Below, piece by piece: positions 8,766 through 16,869 of a DNA stretch of 64,000 nucleotides. Numbering within the stretch: the stretch's first letter is position 1; every line of letters begins with the position of its first letter. This stretch comes from Caedibacter sp052030685 (lineage in GTDB: Bacteria > Pseudomonadota > Gammaproteobacteria > Francisellales > Francisellaceae). The notes beneath the pieces are model-generated. The model did not search any database. It was not told the origin of the DNA and saw only the letters and a list, made by a program, of their open reading frames with translations. The position numbers and the translations under genes are program-made. The stretch spans positions 44,517 through 108,516 of the forward strand of contig NZ_JBQAJM010000005.1 of assembly GCF_052030685.1 (NCBI RefSeq), in the 5' to 3' direction.

Positions 8766-9719
8766 TTAAACTACTTTTCCTATAAGATAACTTAAATCCT
8801 TACCATTAAGAATACTTGCGACAGCTAGCATCTTTTTGCCGGGGAATTGCAACGAACCAATATTGATCAAACCATCTTGCACCTGAACTTTAAGTCCTTT
8901 TTTATCGACACCAATAATGGTGCCTACCGCGGAACTAGTCATTTCATGAATAATTTCAATATCAGCGAACTTGACTGCTTCACCATCAAGCATCATATAA
9001 GCACTTGGCCAAGGGCTAAAGGCACGGATTTTGCAATCAATTACCTTGCAAGGGTTATTAAAGTCAATCAACCCTTCTTCTTTAGTCAGCTTATGTGCAT
9101 AGGTCGCACCTTCAGATTGTACTTGAGGATTTAATCTATTCTCTGCCATCTCTTTCAAAACAGTACATACGGCAGGCACTGATAACTCTGCCAAGCGATT
9201 ATGTAAACTTAAACTGGTGTCATTATCTAAAATAGGGGTTTCAAGCACATGTAAGATGTCACCAGTATCTAGGCCTTCATCCATCTGCATAATGGTAATA
9301 CCCGTCTTTTGATCTCCCGCTTCAATCGCGCGTTGTATGGGAGCTGCTCCTCGCCATTTTGGTAAAAGGGATACGTGAATATTAATACAGCCCTGTTTAG
9401 GGGTTTCTAGCACCATTTTTGGCAGTAATAAGCCATAAGCAATAACTACCATTACATCGGCATTTAAATCTGCTAATTGCTTGACTGCCTCAGGTTCTTT
9501 TTTGAAAGATAGCGGCTGAAACACTGGAATATTATGCGCCAAAGCACAAGTTTTAACTGGTGAGCATTCCAATTTTTTACCGCGCCCTTTGGCACGATCT
9601 GGTTGTGTAAAAACACCAAGAATGTTGTAATTTTCTTCAAGCAAGGCGCTTAGCACATGCGCTGAGATATCTGGCGTACCAGCAAAAACGATACGTAACG
9701 ATTTAGGATTATTTGACAT
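8766..9719 (-). CDS. fmt: Methionyl-tRNA formyltransferase
   Basis: A 317-residue enzyme that formylates initiator Met-tRNA using 10-formyltetrahydrofolate. The N-terminal formyltransferase domain has the HVSLLPKWRGAAPIQRAI active-site region near residues 110-127, including the SLLP/WRG signature, and a C-terminal OB-like domain is present, so the length is normal. In most gammaproteobacteria fmt follows def; here def lies 41 kb away at 50118-50633, so the pair is split. The start has AGGT a few bases upstream. The Fic gene follows 43 bp downstream and may be co-transcribed. A 23-bp palindrome lies just upstream of the start. Confidence 0.97.
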   Translation of the reverse strand: MSNNPKSLRIVFAGTPDISAHVLSALLEENYNILGVFTQPDRAKGRGKKLECSPVKTCALAHNIPVFQPLSFKKEPEAVKQLADLNADVMVVIAYGLLLPKMVLETPKQGCINIHVSLLPKWRGAAPIQRAIEAGDQKTGITIMQMDEGLDTGDILHVLETPILDNDTSLSLHNRLAELSVPAVCTVLKEMAENRLNPQVQSEGATYAHKLTKEEGLIDFNNPCKVIDCKIRAFSPWPSAYMMLDGEAVKFADIEIIHEMTSSAVGTIIGVDKKGLKVQVQDGLINIGSLQFPGKKMLAVASILNGKDLSYLIGKVV

Positions 9720-9755
9720 ATAGGTACCTAAACAATAGTTTATTGATAATCATAG

Positions 9756-9778
9756 ATATTTGGATTAAATCCAAATAT
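9756..9778. repeat. Perfect 23-bp palindrome upstream of fmt
   Basis: ATATTTGGATT and its exact reverse complement AATCCAAATAT are separated by one base (9767). It lies 37-59 bp upstream of the fmt start and downstream of the hypothetical gene ending at 9882, so it may be an operator, a terminator stem without a clear T-run, or part of the adjacent dispersed repeat. Confidence 0.6.
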
Positions 9779-9788
9779 GACGGTTCGC

Positions 9789-9819
9789 TGTCATTCTTGG
9801 ACTTGATCCGAAAATCCAG
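9789..9819. repeat. Dispersed REP-like element (TGTCATTC...ATCCAG)
   Basis: TGTCATTCTTGGACTTGATCC followed by ATCCAG resembles the widespread intergenic repeat type beginning GTCATTC and ending AATCCAG, with TGGA/TCCA-type arms. Only this copy of the type is seen in the window, so the assignment rests on general resemblance. Confidence 0.35.
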
Positions 9820-9881
9820 AAAACACCTATTGACATTTGCATAGCCACTTATAGCTACTTATTTTAAAAAGATTCAATAGA

Positions 9882-10301
9882 TTAACGATATGCGTAAGCG
9901 TAAAGATTGGCACCATCCAACGGTCCAGTATTGCCCGAAGCCACGCAATTGCCAATGACTTTGGTCGCACCATATTGTGCTGCCACTTCTTTGGCTTTTT
10001 GTACATTTTGCTCGCATGCCGCTTGGATTTCTTTTTTGCTCGTATAATGCGTATCAACACGGATAATACCAATAGGTGATTCATTAAACCCGTTAACCAC
10101 AGGCACGGCTTTTCTTAAATTCATATCTTCTGATGCATAAAACTGTACACTCTGAAGCTTCACCGGCGAGTAGACTTCTTTGGTCTGCGGCAAATATACG
10201 GCATGTGGTTCATATTTTGTTTTAGGGACGATCGCCCAAAAAAAACCAATCACGGCAATTAAAATTCCTGCATAAATAATATTTTGTTGAAAACGACTCA
10301 T
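9882..10301 (-). CDS. Membrane-anchored hypothetical protein
   Basis: About 139 residues from the ATG at 10301 (an ATG at 10346 would add 15 residues; neither has a good ribosome-binding site). One N-terminal membrane helix (roughly residues 8-24) is followed by a soluble domain with two cysteines, one in ACEQNVQKAKEVAAQYGA and one in VIGNCVASG, and a C-terminal NLYAYAYR strand. The second half resembles in layout the small 'accumulate-and-label' folds seen in RcsF-type envelope lipoproteins (an alanine-rich helix before a cysteine strand), but I would not assign it. It is probably periplasm-facing. It sits 40 bp downstream of the FecCD-type permease on the same strand. Function unknown. Confidence 0.6.
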   Translation of the reverse strand: MSRFQQNIIYAGILIAVIGFFWAIVPKTKYEPHAVYLPQTKEVYSPVKLQSVQFYASEDMNLRKAVPVVNGFNESPIGIIRVDTHYTSKKEIQAACEQNVQKAKEVAAQYGATKVIGNCVASGNTGPLDGANLYAYAYR

Positions 10302-10385
10302 AGCAATCAATAAATCAATACTCTGGTTTTGGTTAGCGCGTATCATAGCATAGTCGGCTTACGATAAGCTATACCACTTACCGCG

Positions 10386-11462
10386 CTATTTTCCTGCCAG
10401 TGCACGAATCACTAAAAATATTAAAAATGGTGCGCCTATTAATGAGGTGATAATGCCCACTGGAATAATCATTGGATAAAGTAATGTTTGCGATAAAAAC
10501 TGGCTGATTAGCATTAAAATCGCACCACATAAAAAGCTGCTTATCAGCAAATACTTCATTTTATTTGTACCAATACACATTCTTGCGATATGAGGTGCAA
10601 CGAGCCCTAAAAAGGCAATGGGGCCAGTAATCGAGACAATGGCGGCAATCAAGAATGCCAATAACACAACCAACTGAATCAGTAATCTTTTAACATCAAG
10701 CCCCATCATCATTGCTTCAGATTCACCAAGACTCAATAAATCAAATGCCTGATGTTTACGATAGGCAAAACTGCAAAAAATCAAGGTGATAACGGTTAAT
10801 AATATCACCTGTTGCCAAGTGACATTGACAAAGCCGCCAAACTGCCACAAGGTGATTTGCTGCAAGGTTTGTGCTTGACTAAAACTCATAATCAATGCCG
10901 TTAATGCGCTAAAAATAGCTGAAACACCGACACCAAGTAAAATCACCACAGCGATATTAGCAAGGCGATCCTGCAAACTAATCACTAGTAAAAACACAAT
11001 AAGCACAACAAATGCGCCAAACACACACGCAAGGAAAAAGAGTAAATACGAATGATGCGTCAGTGTTATAAAATAAGCAGGCAAGATAAATAACAACATC
11101 AATCCAACAAACTGACTTCCCGAGGAGACACCTAAAATACTAGCATCGGCTAATGGATTACGCAATACCAACTGCAAAATAGCGCCACTAACACCCAAGC
11201 CACCACCGACAAGCGTTGCTGCAACCCAGATGATTAACTGATATTGCCAAAACAACTGACTCGCCAACGAGCTATTTAAATGCGCATTGTGAGTATACGA
11301 CAATGAACTCACGATGATAAACAGTATGAGCCACAATAAGCCCAACATCATATTGAAGCCAACAACTCCAGTTGTTTTTTTTGCTTTTTTTATTTTTTTT
11401 ACTTTTCTGACTTTATTTATCTGTGTTTGCAACTTTTTCGCCCTTTCACCATAATTTATCAC
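10386..11462 (-). CDS. FecCD-family ABC permease (iron-siderophore, haem or cobalamin uptake), orphan
   Basis: Up to 358 residues, with about ten membrane helices in the BtuC/FecC/FecD pattern; PLADASILGVSSGSQ and GPIAFLGLVAPHIAR are the conserved loops of this family, the latter contacting the ATPase. The GTG at 11462 gives an odd 37-residue lysine-rich N-terminus; the ATG at 11351 directly before the first helix would remove it and give a normal length (~321). No cognate ATPase or substrate-binding protein is adjacent, so its partners must be elsewhere. Substrate unknown, most often ferric siderophore. The gene is divergent from minC. Confidence 0.85.
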   Translation of the reverse strand: MINYGERAKKLQTQINKVRKVKKIKKAKKTTGVVGFNMMLGLLWLILFIIVSSLSYTHNAHLNSSLASQLFWQYQLIIWVAATLVGGGLGVSGAILQLVLRNPLADASILGVSSGSQFVGLMLLFILPAYFITLTHHSYLLFFLACVFGAFVVLIVFLLVISLQDRLANIAVVILLGVGVSAIFSALTALIMSFSQAQTLQQITLWQFGGFVNVTWQQVILLTVITLIFCSFAYRKHQAFDLLSLGESEAMMMGLDVKRLLIQLVVLLAFLIAAIVSITGPIAFLGLVAPHIARMCIGTNKMKYLLISSFLCGAILMLISQFLSQTLLYPMIIPVGIITSLIGAPFLIFLVIRALAGK

Positions 11463-11480
11463 CTAAAGGCATAATTAGCC

Positions 11481-11509
11481 TTGCCAATTATCATGATATT
11501 CGTTATAAA
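11481..11509 (+). promoter_or_regulatory. Predicted sigma70 promoter of the min-mla operon
   Basis: TTGCCA (11481-11486), a 17-bp spacer and TATAAA (11504-11509) lie about 85 bp before the minC start and are the only strong match found before the min-mla run of genes. Confidence 0.5.
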
Positions 11510-11594
11510 ATCGATATATTTTAACGATACAATGCAATAGTGCATTTTCGCTACCATTATTGGTAAAGTGCGACAAAATAACAAGGGAAACAAA

Positions 11595-12278
11595 ATGCCG
11601 GCAGCTTTTCAAATCAAGGGAAGTCTCTTCACGTTAAGCGTATTACAAGTATTGAGTACCGATCTTGATGACATTGAAAAACAAATCACAACCAAAATAA
11701 AACAAGCGCCGCAATTCTTTAATAACACCCCGATGGTCATTGAATTAACCGCCATAAAGAGCGGATTAACGATTGAGTTTGTCGAAAGCTTAACTGAAAT
11801 GTTAAGAAAACACACATTACTTACTGTGGGCTTTAGATTACCCGATCAAACGCTGACCGATGCCTTACAAACCAAAGGTTTTCCAATATTCAAGGAAGGC
11901 AAAAATATTCCCGCACCGACGGTTTCGGTGAATAAAGTCTCAACGTCACAACACAAAATTATCAGCTCGCGCGTGCGCTCGGGGCAACAAGTAATCTCAC
12001 AAAATGGTGATTTGATTATATTATCCTCCGTCAGCTCAGGCGCTGAGCTGTTAGCCAGTGGCAATATTCACGTATATGGCACATTGCGTGGACGTGCAGT
12101 TGCCGGATTGGATGGTGACACCAATGCGCGAATTTTTTGTCACAAATTAGAAGCAGATCTTGTATCAATTGCTGGCCAGTATAAAATTTTTGAAGAGCCT
12201 GTTGAGGCACTTGGAAATGACAATAATGGCTATCAAATACAGCTAAAAGACGGTACAATCATGATCAGCCAAATTTAG
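11595..12278 (+). CDS. minC: Septum-site inhibitor MinC
   Basis: A 227-residue FtsZ-polymerisation inhibitor. The start is the ATG at 11595 because AAGGGAAA lies 5 bp upstream; a GTG 27 bp earlier has no such site. The N-terminal FtsZ-binding domain covers roughly residues 1-105. The C-terminal beta-helix domain carries the characteristic RSGQQVISQNGDLIILSSVS and GNIHVYGTLRGRAVAG strands that bind MinD and the septum. Standard length and order: minD follows after 49 bp and minE after that. It is the first gene of a continuous plus-strand run reaching ibaG and beyond. Confidence 0.96.
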   Translation: MPAAFQIKGSLFTLSVLQVLSTDLDDIEKQITTKIKQAPQFFNNTPMVIELTAIKSGLTIEFVESLTEMLRKHTLLTVGFRLPDQTLTDALQTKGFPIFKEGKNIPAPTVSVNKVSTSQHKIISSRVRSGQQVISQNGDLIILSSVSSGAELLASGNIHVYGTLRGRAVAGLDGDTNARIFCHKLEADLVSIAGQYKIFEEPVEALGNDNNGYQIQLKDGTIMISQI

Positions 12279-12327
12279 GCTCTCCCATTTTTTAAGAAAA
12301 TAACAATTGAATCAAGGATTAAATACT

Positions 12328-13182
12328 GTGAGCACAGATTCCAAACAAACCAAAAAGAATGCCAAGCCGCGCGCCACGACCGTGGTCATCACCTCAGGTA
12401 AAGGTGGTGTTGGCAAAACCACAACAAGTGCCGCGATATCATTAGCATTGGCCATGAAAGGCTTTAAAACCGTTGTTATTGATTTTGATGTTGGTCTTAG
12501 AAACCTCGATCTTGTCATGGGGTGCGAACGCCGCGTTGTCTATGATCTAATTAGCTTGATCAATAAAGAAGCGAACATCAATCAAACATTAATTAAAGAT
12601 AAGCGCTCTGAGAATCTTTATATTCTCCCTGCTTCACAAACGCGCGATAAAGATGCGTTAACCGAAGCCGGCTTAGAAGGCATTATGCAAGAACTAAAAG
12701 AAAGTTTTGACTACATTATTTGTGACTCGCCTGCAGGTATTGAAAAAGGCGCATTAATGGCAATGCTCCATGCTGATAAAGCGATTGTTGTGACGAATCC
12801 TGAGGTTTCCTCTGTGCGTGATTCCGATCGCATTATTGGTGTGCTTTCCAGTAAAACACGTAAAGCCAAAGAACATGATGAAGGCGTTGATGCAAAGCTT
12901 CTAATTACACGCTACGACCCGACACGCGTTGTACAAGGTGAAATGCTATCGCTTGATGATGTCAAAGATGTATTATCTATCCCGCTATTAGGTGTTATTC
13001 CAGAATCAAAAATGGTGTTACAGGCATCAAACTCAGGCGTCCCAGTAACTGCTTATCAAGACAGTGAAGCCGGTCAAGCCTATATTGATGCCGTCGAACG
13101 CTTCTTAGGTCATGATAAACCATTACGCTTTATCACTGCAGAAAAACCTAGTCTTTTAAAGCGACTATTTGGAGGAAAGTAA
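12328..13182 (+). CDS. minD: Septum-site ATPase MinD
   Basis: 284 residues from the GTG at 12328, preceded by AAGGA at 12314-12318. The deviant Walker A GKGGVGKT is at 24-31, so the protein carries a ~17-residue polar extension (KQTKKNAKPRATT) not present in E. coli MinD. The VVIDFDVGLRNLDLVMG segment is the MinD signature, and the C-terminal LLKRLFGGK is the amphipathic membrane-targeting helix. It dimerises with ATP on the inner membrane, recruits MinC and is released by MinE. The minE ribosome-binding site GGAGG lies inside its last codons, so the two are coupled. Confidence 0.97.
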   Translation: MSTDSKQTKKNAKPRATTVVITSGKGGVGKTTTSAAISLALAMKGFKTVVIDFDVGLRNLDLVMGCERRVVYDLISLINKEANINQTLIKDKRSENLYILPASQTRDKDALTEAGLEGIMQELKESFDYIICDSPAGIEKGALMAMLHADKAIVVTNPEVSSVRDSDRIIGVLSSKTRKAKEHDEGVDAKLLITRYDPTRVVQGEMLSLDDVKDVLSIPLLGVIPESKMVLQASNSGVPVTAYQDSEAGQAYIDAVERFLGHDKPLRFITAEKPSLLKRLFGGK

Positions 13183-13183
13183 C

Positions 13184-13480
13184 ATGGGATTGTTTAATTT
13201 TTTTAAAAAGCCTGTCGCGAAAAATAGCGCACATATTGCTAAAGAGCGCTTGCAAATCATCGTATCACACCAACGAAATGAAGCTCACTCTGGGGTTAAA
13301 AAACCAGATTTCATTAATAGGTTACAAGATGACATTCTTGAAGTTGTTAAAAAATATGTCAACATTGGTCACAATGACATCAAAATTGACATCGATAGCC
13401 AAGGAGACAGATCCGTCCTCGAGCTTAATGTCACTATTCCTGAAGAGTCAAACCAAGCTAAGCAAGCATTAAACGCCTAA
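13184..13480 (+). CDS. minE: Cell division topological specificity factor MinE
   Basis: 98 residues starting at ATG 13184, one base after the minD stop, with GGAGGA at 13171-13176. The N-terminal MGLFNFFKK amphipathic helix binds membrane, the AKERLQIIVSHQR segment is the MinD-contacting anti-MinCD region, and the C-terminal half forms the dimer fold. It stimulates MinD ATPase to drive oscillation and lift inhibition at midcell. Its stop codon overlaps the mlaF start (TAATG), which ties expression of the division-site genes to the lipid transport genes that follow. Confidence 0.96.
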   Translation: MGLFNFFKKPVAKNSAHIAKERLQIIVSHQRNEAHSGVKKPDFINRLQDDILEVVKKYVNIGHNDIKIDIDSQGDRSVLELNVTIPEESNQAKQALNA

Positions 13481-14277
13481 TGTCTTACGATCACCTTGCT
13501 GTAAGTTTTGATAAAGTAGTCTTTTTCCGTGGTGAAAAATGCATTTATAAAAACTTAACATGCAGCATCCCTAAGGGAAAAATCACCGCAATACTAGGCC
13601 CATCGGGCACTGGTAAAACCACGCTTTTGCATCTCATTGGTCGCCTGATAAAAGCTAAAAACGGTGATATTCGTGTACTTGATCATGAGCTTCATTCACT
13701 AGATAAAAAAGCATTACTCGCTTTACGCAAGAAAATGGGCGTTTTATTCCAATCTGGCGCCCTTTTCACGCAATTATCAGTATTTGACAACGTTGCCTTC
13801 CCACTGCGTCAAAATAGCAACCTAAGTGAGCGCCTAATTCATAACTTAGTATTAATGAAGCTGCAATCTGTTGGACTGCGTGGCACAGCCGATATGATGC
13901 CTAGTGAACTATCAGGCGGCATGGCTCGACGCGCCGCCCTTGCACGCGCCATTGCATTAGATCCTGAGCTTATGCTTTATGATGAACCCTTTACTGGTCA
14001 GGATCCTATTTCTTTAAAGGTGATTTTAACCTTAATCAAAGCACTCAATGATGCACTACATATGACCTCAGTCATTGTTTCGCATGATATTGATGAGGTA
14101 ATGAGCATTGCCGATCATGTCATTATCATTGCCAATCAACAAGTAATGCTCGAAGGTTCTCCTGAATTCATCAAAAATAGTAAAGATCCATTTGTCTCGC
14201 AGTTTCTATCCGGTAGCGCAGACGGTCCGGTGGCATTTGATTATCCTGCGCCTAACTTCTTAAGCACATTGCAATAA
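13480..14277 (+). CDS. mlaF: Phospholipid ABC transporter ATP-binding protein MlaF
   Basis: 265-residue ATPase of the MlaFEDB inner-membrane complex that moves phospholipids between inner membrane and the periplasmic carrier MlaC to keep the outer membrane asymmetric. Walker A GPSGTGKT is at 40-47, the signature LSGGMARRAALARAI near 145-160, and the MLYDEPFTGQDP Walker B directly after; the GQDP form is typical of Mkl/MlaF ATPases. The C-terminal tail (GPVAFDYPAPNFLSTLQ) resembles the MlaF tail that reaches over its partner subunit. The start overlaps the minE stop by one base. Confidence 0.95.
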   Translation: MSYDHLAVSFDKVVFFRGEKCIYKNLTCSIPKGKITAILGPSGTGKTTLLHLIGRLIKAKNGDIRVLDHELHSLDKKALLALRKKMGVLFQSGALFTQLSVFDNVAFPLRQNSNLSERLIHNLVLMKLQSVGLRGTADMMPSELSGGMARRAALARAIALDPELMLYDEPFTGQDPISLKVILTLIKALNDALHMTSVIVSHDIDEVMSIADHVIIIANQQVMLEGSPEFIKNSKDPFVSQFLSGSADGPVAFDYPAPNFLSTLQ

Positions 14278-14292
14278 ATGAGGAAGTGATTC

Positions 14293-15063
14293 ATGCTAAA
14301 AACCATCCAAATGCTTGGTCGCAACACCTTAAATACAATAACCAATCTCGGTGAATCAATATTACTAGCACTTGAGATGATATTTGGTCGCTGCAATCCG
14401 CGCGGCATTATTACGCAAACCTACCACGTTGGCATCAACTCGGTTTTGATCATTTTGGTTTCAGGCTTATTCATTGGTTTTGTCTTAGCATTACAAGGTT
14501 TTTATACACTTGCTAAATTTAGCGCTGAATCAGCTTTAGGTCCAATGGTTGCCTTAAGCATTATTCGTGAGCTTGGACCGGTGGTCACTGCTTTGTTGTT
14601 TGCTGGACGCGCTGGCAGTGCACTAACCTCTGAAGTGGGATTAATGAAAGCAACTGAACAACTAGCTAGTCTTAATATGATGGGCGTTGACCCAGTGCGT
14701 TTCATCTTAGCACCAAGATTTTGGGCATGTGTTTTAAGTGTGCCTATTTTAAATTTGTTTTTCTCGAGCATCTCAATTTGGGGCGGATACCTTATTGGCG
14801 TCAAATTGCTAGGGCTTTTTAGTGGCACATTCTGGGGTAACATGCAAGCTTCAGTATTATTTTATGACGATGTGATGAATGGTATTTTAAAAAGTTTAGT
14901 CTTTGGCATTGCTGTGGCGATTGTCTCGCTTTATCAAGGTTATAATTGTCGCGCTAATTCCGCAGGTATTGCACAAGCGACGACAAAGACTGTCGTCTAT
15001 TCCTCTTTAGCAATTTTAGGTCTAGACTTTCTAATGACCGCCTTAATGTTCAAAGGAGTTTAA
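14293..15063 (+). CDS. mlaE: Phospholipid ABC transporter permease MlaE
   Basis: A 256-residue permease of the MlaE/TRAP family. The conserved block around SIIRELGPVVTALLFAGRAGS, followed by EVGLMKATEQ and an LNMMGVDPVRF loop, is the family signature; about five membrane helices are present. It forms the homodimeric core of the MlaFEDB complex. AGGAAG lies a few bases before the ATG. The length matches E. coli MlaE (~260). mlaF precedes it by 15 bp and mlaD follows by 3 bp. Confidence 0.96.
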   Translation: MLKTIQMLGRNTLNTITNLGESILLALEMIFGRCNPRGIITQTYHVGINSVLIILVSGLFIGFVLALQGFYTLAKFSAESALGPMVALSIIRELGPVVTALLFAGRAGSALTSEVGLMKATEQLASLNMMGVDPVRFILAPRFWACVLSVPILNLFFSSISIWGGYLIGVKLLGLFSGTFWGNMQASVLFYDDVMNGILKSLVFGIAVAIVSLYQGYNCRANSAGIAQATTKTVVYSSLAILGLDFLMTALMFKGV

Positions 15064-15066
15064 AAA

Positions 15067-15564
15067 ATGTATAAAAAATCTTACGAGCTATTAGTAGGTG
15101 TTTTTGTCCTTCTTGGCATTGTTGCACTTATCTTTATGGCATTAAAAGTTAGTGGACTGTCACTTGCTGGCTTTGATAATAGCTCTTATCAAGTCAAAGC
15201 GCAGTTTCAAAATATCGGTAGCTTACGCCCAGGAGCTGCTGTACGGATTGCTGGTGTTGAAATTGGTAAAGTTGATAGTATTACACTAACACCAAACTAC
15301 AATGGCTTTATTGCTGACGTTACTTTAAACATTAATAAACGCTATAACAACATTCCAAGCAGCTATGGCGCTGCCATTGATACAAGTGGTATTTTGGGTG
15401 ATAGCTTTATTGCACTGCACCCATCAGATATCGACATACCCGGATTATATAACAGTAAATACTTAGAAAATGGCAGCACAATAGAGTTGTCAAACACCTC
15501 TTCAGCCATTAACCTTAACTCACTGATTAACACCTTTGTATCAGGTTCTGGAGATAAAAAATGA
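15067..15564 (+). CDS. mlaD: Mce-domain lipid-binding protein MlaD
   Basis: 165 residues: one N-terminal membrane helix (roughly 8-28) and a periplasmic MCE domain containing the characteristic GSLRPGAAVRIAGVEIGKV and TSGILGDSFIAL segments. The hexameric MCE ring forms the hydrophobic channel of the MlaFEDB complex. It is slightly shorter than E. coli MlaD (183), with a short C-terminal helix region. AAAGGAG sits upstream within the end of mlaE. The stop overlaps the mlaC start by 4 bp. Confidence 0.95.
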   Translation: MYKKSYELLVGVFVLLGIVALIFMALKVSGLSLAGFDNSSYQVKAQFQNIGSLRPGAAVRIAGVEIGKVDSITLTPNYNGFIADVTLNINKRYNNIPSSYGAAIDTSGILGDSFIALHPSDIDIPGLYNSKYLENGSTIELSNTSSAINLNSLINTFVSGSGDKK

Positions 15565-16298
15565 TCGATAAAACAAAGAAAATAACGACATTTGCAAGCG
15601 CCACTTTAATGCTTGCCAGCATGCAGATAAGCTTTGCAGCCAACACTAAACCTGCAACAACTGTAACAACCACAACTTCTGCAGGTACCAAACCAACTGT
15701 TGAGACTAGCAAATCATTAGCAGGTACTGATCCGGTAACTTTATTGCAAAAATCTATTGTTGAAACACAAAAAACCTTGATTCAGTCAAAGAAACAATTA
15801 AGTCAAAACCCTAAAAAACTTATCCAGTTAATTAACACGCATGTAATGCCACTTTTAGCGACAAATATCATTGCGCAACTATTGGTTGGCAAGGAACGCT
15901 GGCAAGCTGCTGCTAAGGCTGAAAAAGAGAAATTTATCACTGAAATTACCCAAATGTTGGCATATTCATATGCTGAGAATATTGCTCAGGCCGGTAATTA
16001 TGATATTCAAATTTTTCCTTTTAGTAATGATTCATGGCAAGGACAACGTCTAATAGTTGTAACAGGCAAAATCATTAATTTGCAGAATCAATCCTCTTCT
16101 GATTTGAGTATTAAAATGCTTAATGAAGCAAGCAAAGATACCAAGCAGGCAAAATGGAAAATTTATGATCTAGCCGTTGCCGGCGTCAGCATATTAGATA
16201 ACTTCAAAGCACAGTTCAAAGACTATAAAACCCTTAAAGATATTAACCTTGCCATTGAGAAAAAGAACAATGAGCTTATCAATAAAAAATCCAAATAG
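15561..16298 (+). CDS. mlaC: Periplasmic phospholipid carrier MlaC
   Basis: 245 residues with a signal peptide ending near MQISFAAN (about residue 30), then a threonine-rich linker (TTVTTTTSAGTKPT) that is longer than in E. coli MlaC, and then the Tgt2/MlaC domain with NTHVMPLLATNIIAQLLVGKERW and the VVTGKIINLQNQ, KWKIYDLAVAGVSILDNFK segments typical of the family. It shuttles phospholipid between the outer-membrane MlaA complex and MlaFEDB; mlaA is not in this window. Start ATGA overlaps mlaD by 4 bp, and the 3' end overlaps mlaB by 29 bp. Confidence 0.93.
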   Translation: MIDKTKKITTFASATLMLASMQISFAANTKPATTVTTTTSAGTKPTVETSKSLAGTDPVTLLQKSIVETQKTLIQSKKQLSQNPKKLIQLINTHVMPLLATNIIAQLLVGKERWQAAAKAEKEKFITEITQMLAYSYAENIAQAGNYDIQIFPFSNDSWQGQRLIVVTGKIINLQNQSSSDLSIKMLNEASKDTKQAKWKIYDLAVAGVSILDNFKAQFKDYKTLKDINLAIEKKNNELINKKSK

Positions 16299-16575
16299 TT
16301 TTAGCCTAAACGGCGATCTTAATTTTAGCAACGCTTCAAGCATTGAAAAAGAACTAGATCATGCGCTTAAATCTGTAGCATCAACACTAGAAATTGATCT
16401 TAACAATACTCAAGAGATTGATAGTGCCGGCATCGCACTTCTTATGCACATTATCCATCACTGTCAAAGCAATAACATTGATCTGCAATTTACAGGTCTT
16501 GTTTCAGAAAATGCTAAATCCTTGATTAACATCCACGGTTTGGATAATCTATTTTCACCTTTTGTAAAACAATAA
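16270..16575 (+). CDS. mlaB: STAS-domain subunit MlaB
   Basis: About 101 residues from the ATG at 16270, inside the end of mlaC with a GAGAAAAAG ribosome-binding site. The whole protein is a STAS domain; the IDLNNTQEIDSAGIALLMHII segment holds the conserved DSAG loop where serine sits at the phosphorylatable position of anti-sigma antagonists. In the Mla complex MlaB binds MlaF and is needed for its stability and activity. Order mlaFEDCB is the same as in E. coli. Confidence 0.9.
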   Translation: MSLSIKNPNSFSLNGDLNFSNASSIEKELDHALKSVASTLEIDLNNTQEIDSAGIALLMHIIHHCQSNNIDLQFTGLVSENAKSLINIHGLDNLFSPFVKQ

Positions 16576-16595
16576 CAAATAAGAGATCATAAATC

Positions 16596-16847
16596 ATGAA
16601 TACAGTCGAGTTAAAAACTTTAATCGAAAACAGACTGGGGGATAACACCACTGCCTTAATTGAAAGTGATGATAATGTGCATTTCAATGCAACGATTATC
16701 AGTGATGCTTTTAACGGAGTACTTAGTAAAGTTAAACAACAACAAATGGTCTATGCCGCAATTAACGAGCACATTGCATCAGGTGAGTTACATGCTATTG
16801 CCATGAAAACATATACACCGGAAAAATGGCAAGCACTCGCTAAATAA
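16596..16847 (+). CDS. ibaG: BolA-family protein IbaG
   Basis: 83 residues with the BolA fold: IENRLGDNTTALIESDDNVHFNATIISDAFNG, then the KQQQMVYAAI helix and the HAIAMKTYTPEKWQ end, typical of IbaG/YrbA. BolA proteins pair with monothiol glutaredoxins around 2Fe-2S clusters; IbaG has been linked to acid response and envelope lipid homeostasis. In E. coli it also follows mlaB directly, so this is conserved synteny; the usual next gene murA is absent and a MAPEG-type gene follows instead. Confidence 0.92.
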   Translation: MNTVELKTLIENRLGDNTTALIESDDNVHFNATIISDAFNGVLSKVKQQQMVYAAINEHIASGELHAIAMKTYTPEKWQALAK

Positions 16848-16869
16848 ACTTAATAATTGGAGTATCACA

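Noticed and set aside
9827..10084. A basic 85-codon minus-strand frame overlapping the membrane hypothetical gene
   Set aside because: It overlaps the better supported gene in another frame and has no ribosome-binding site or domain.
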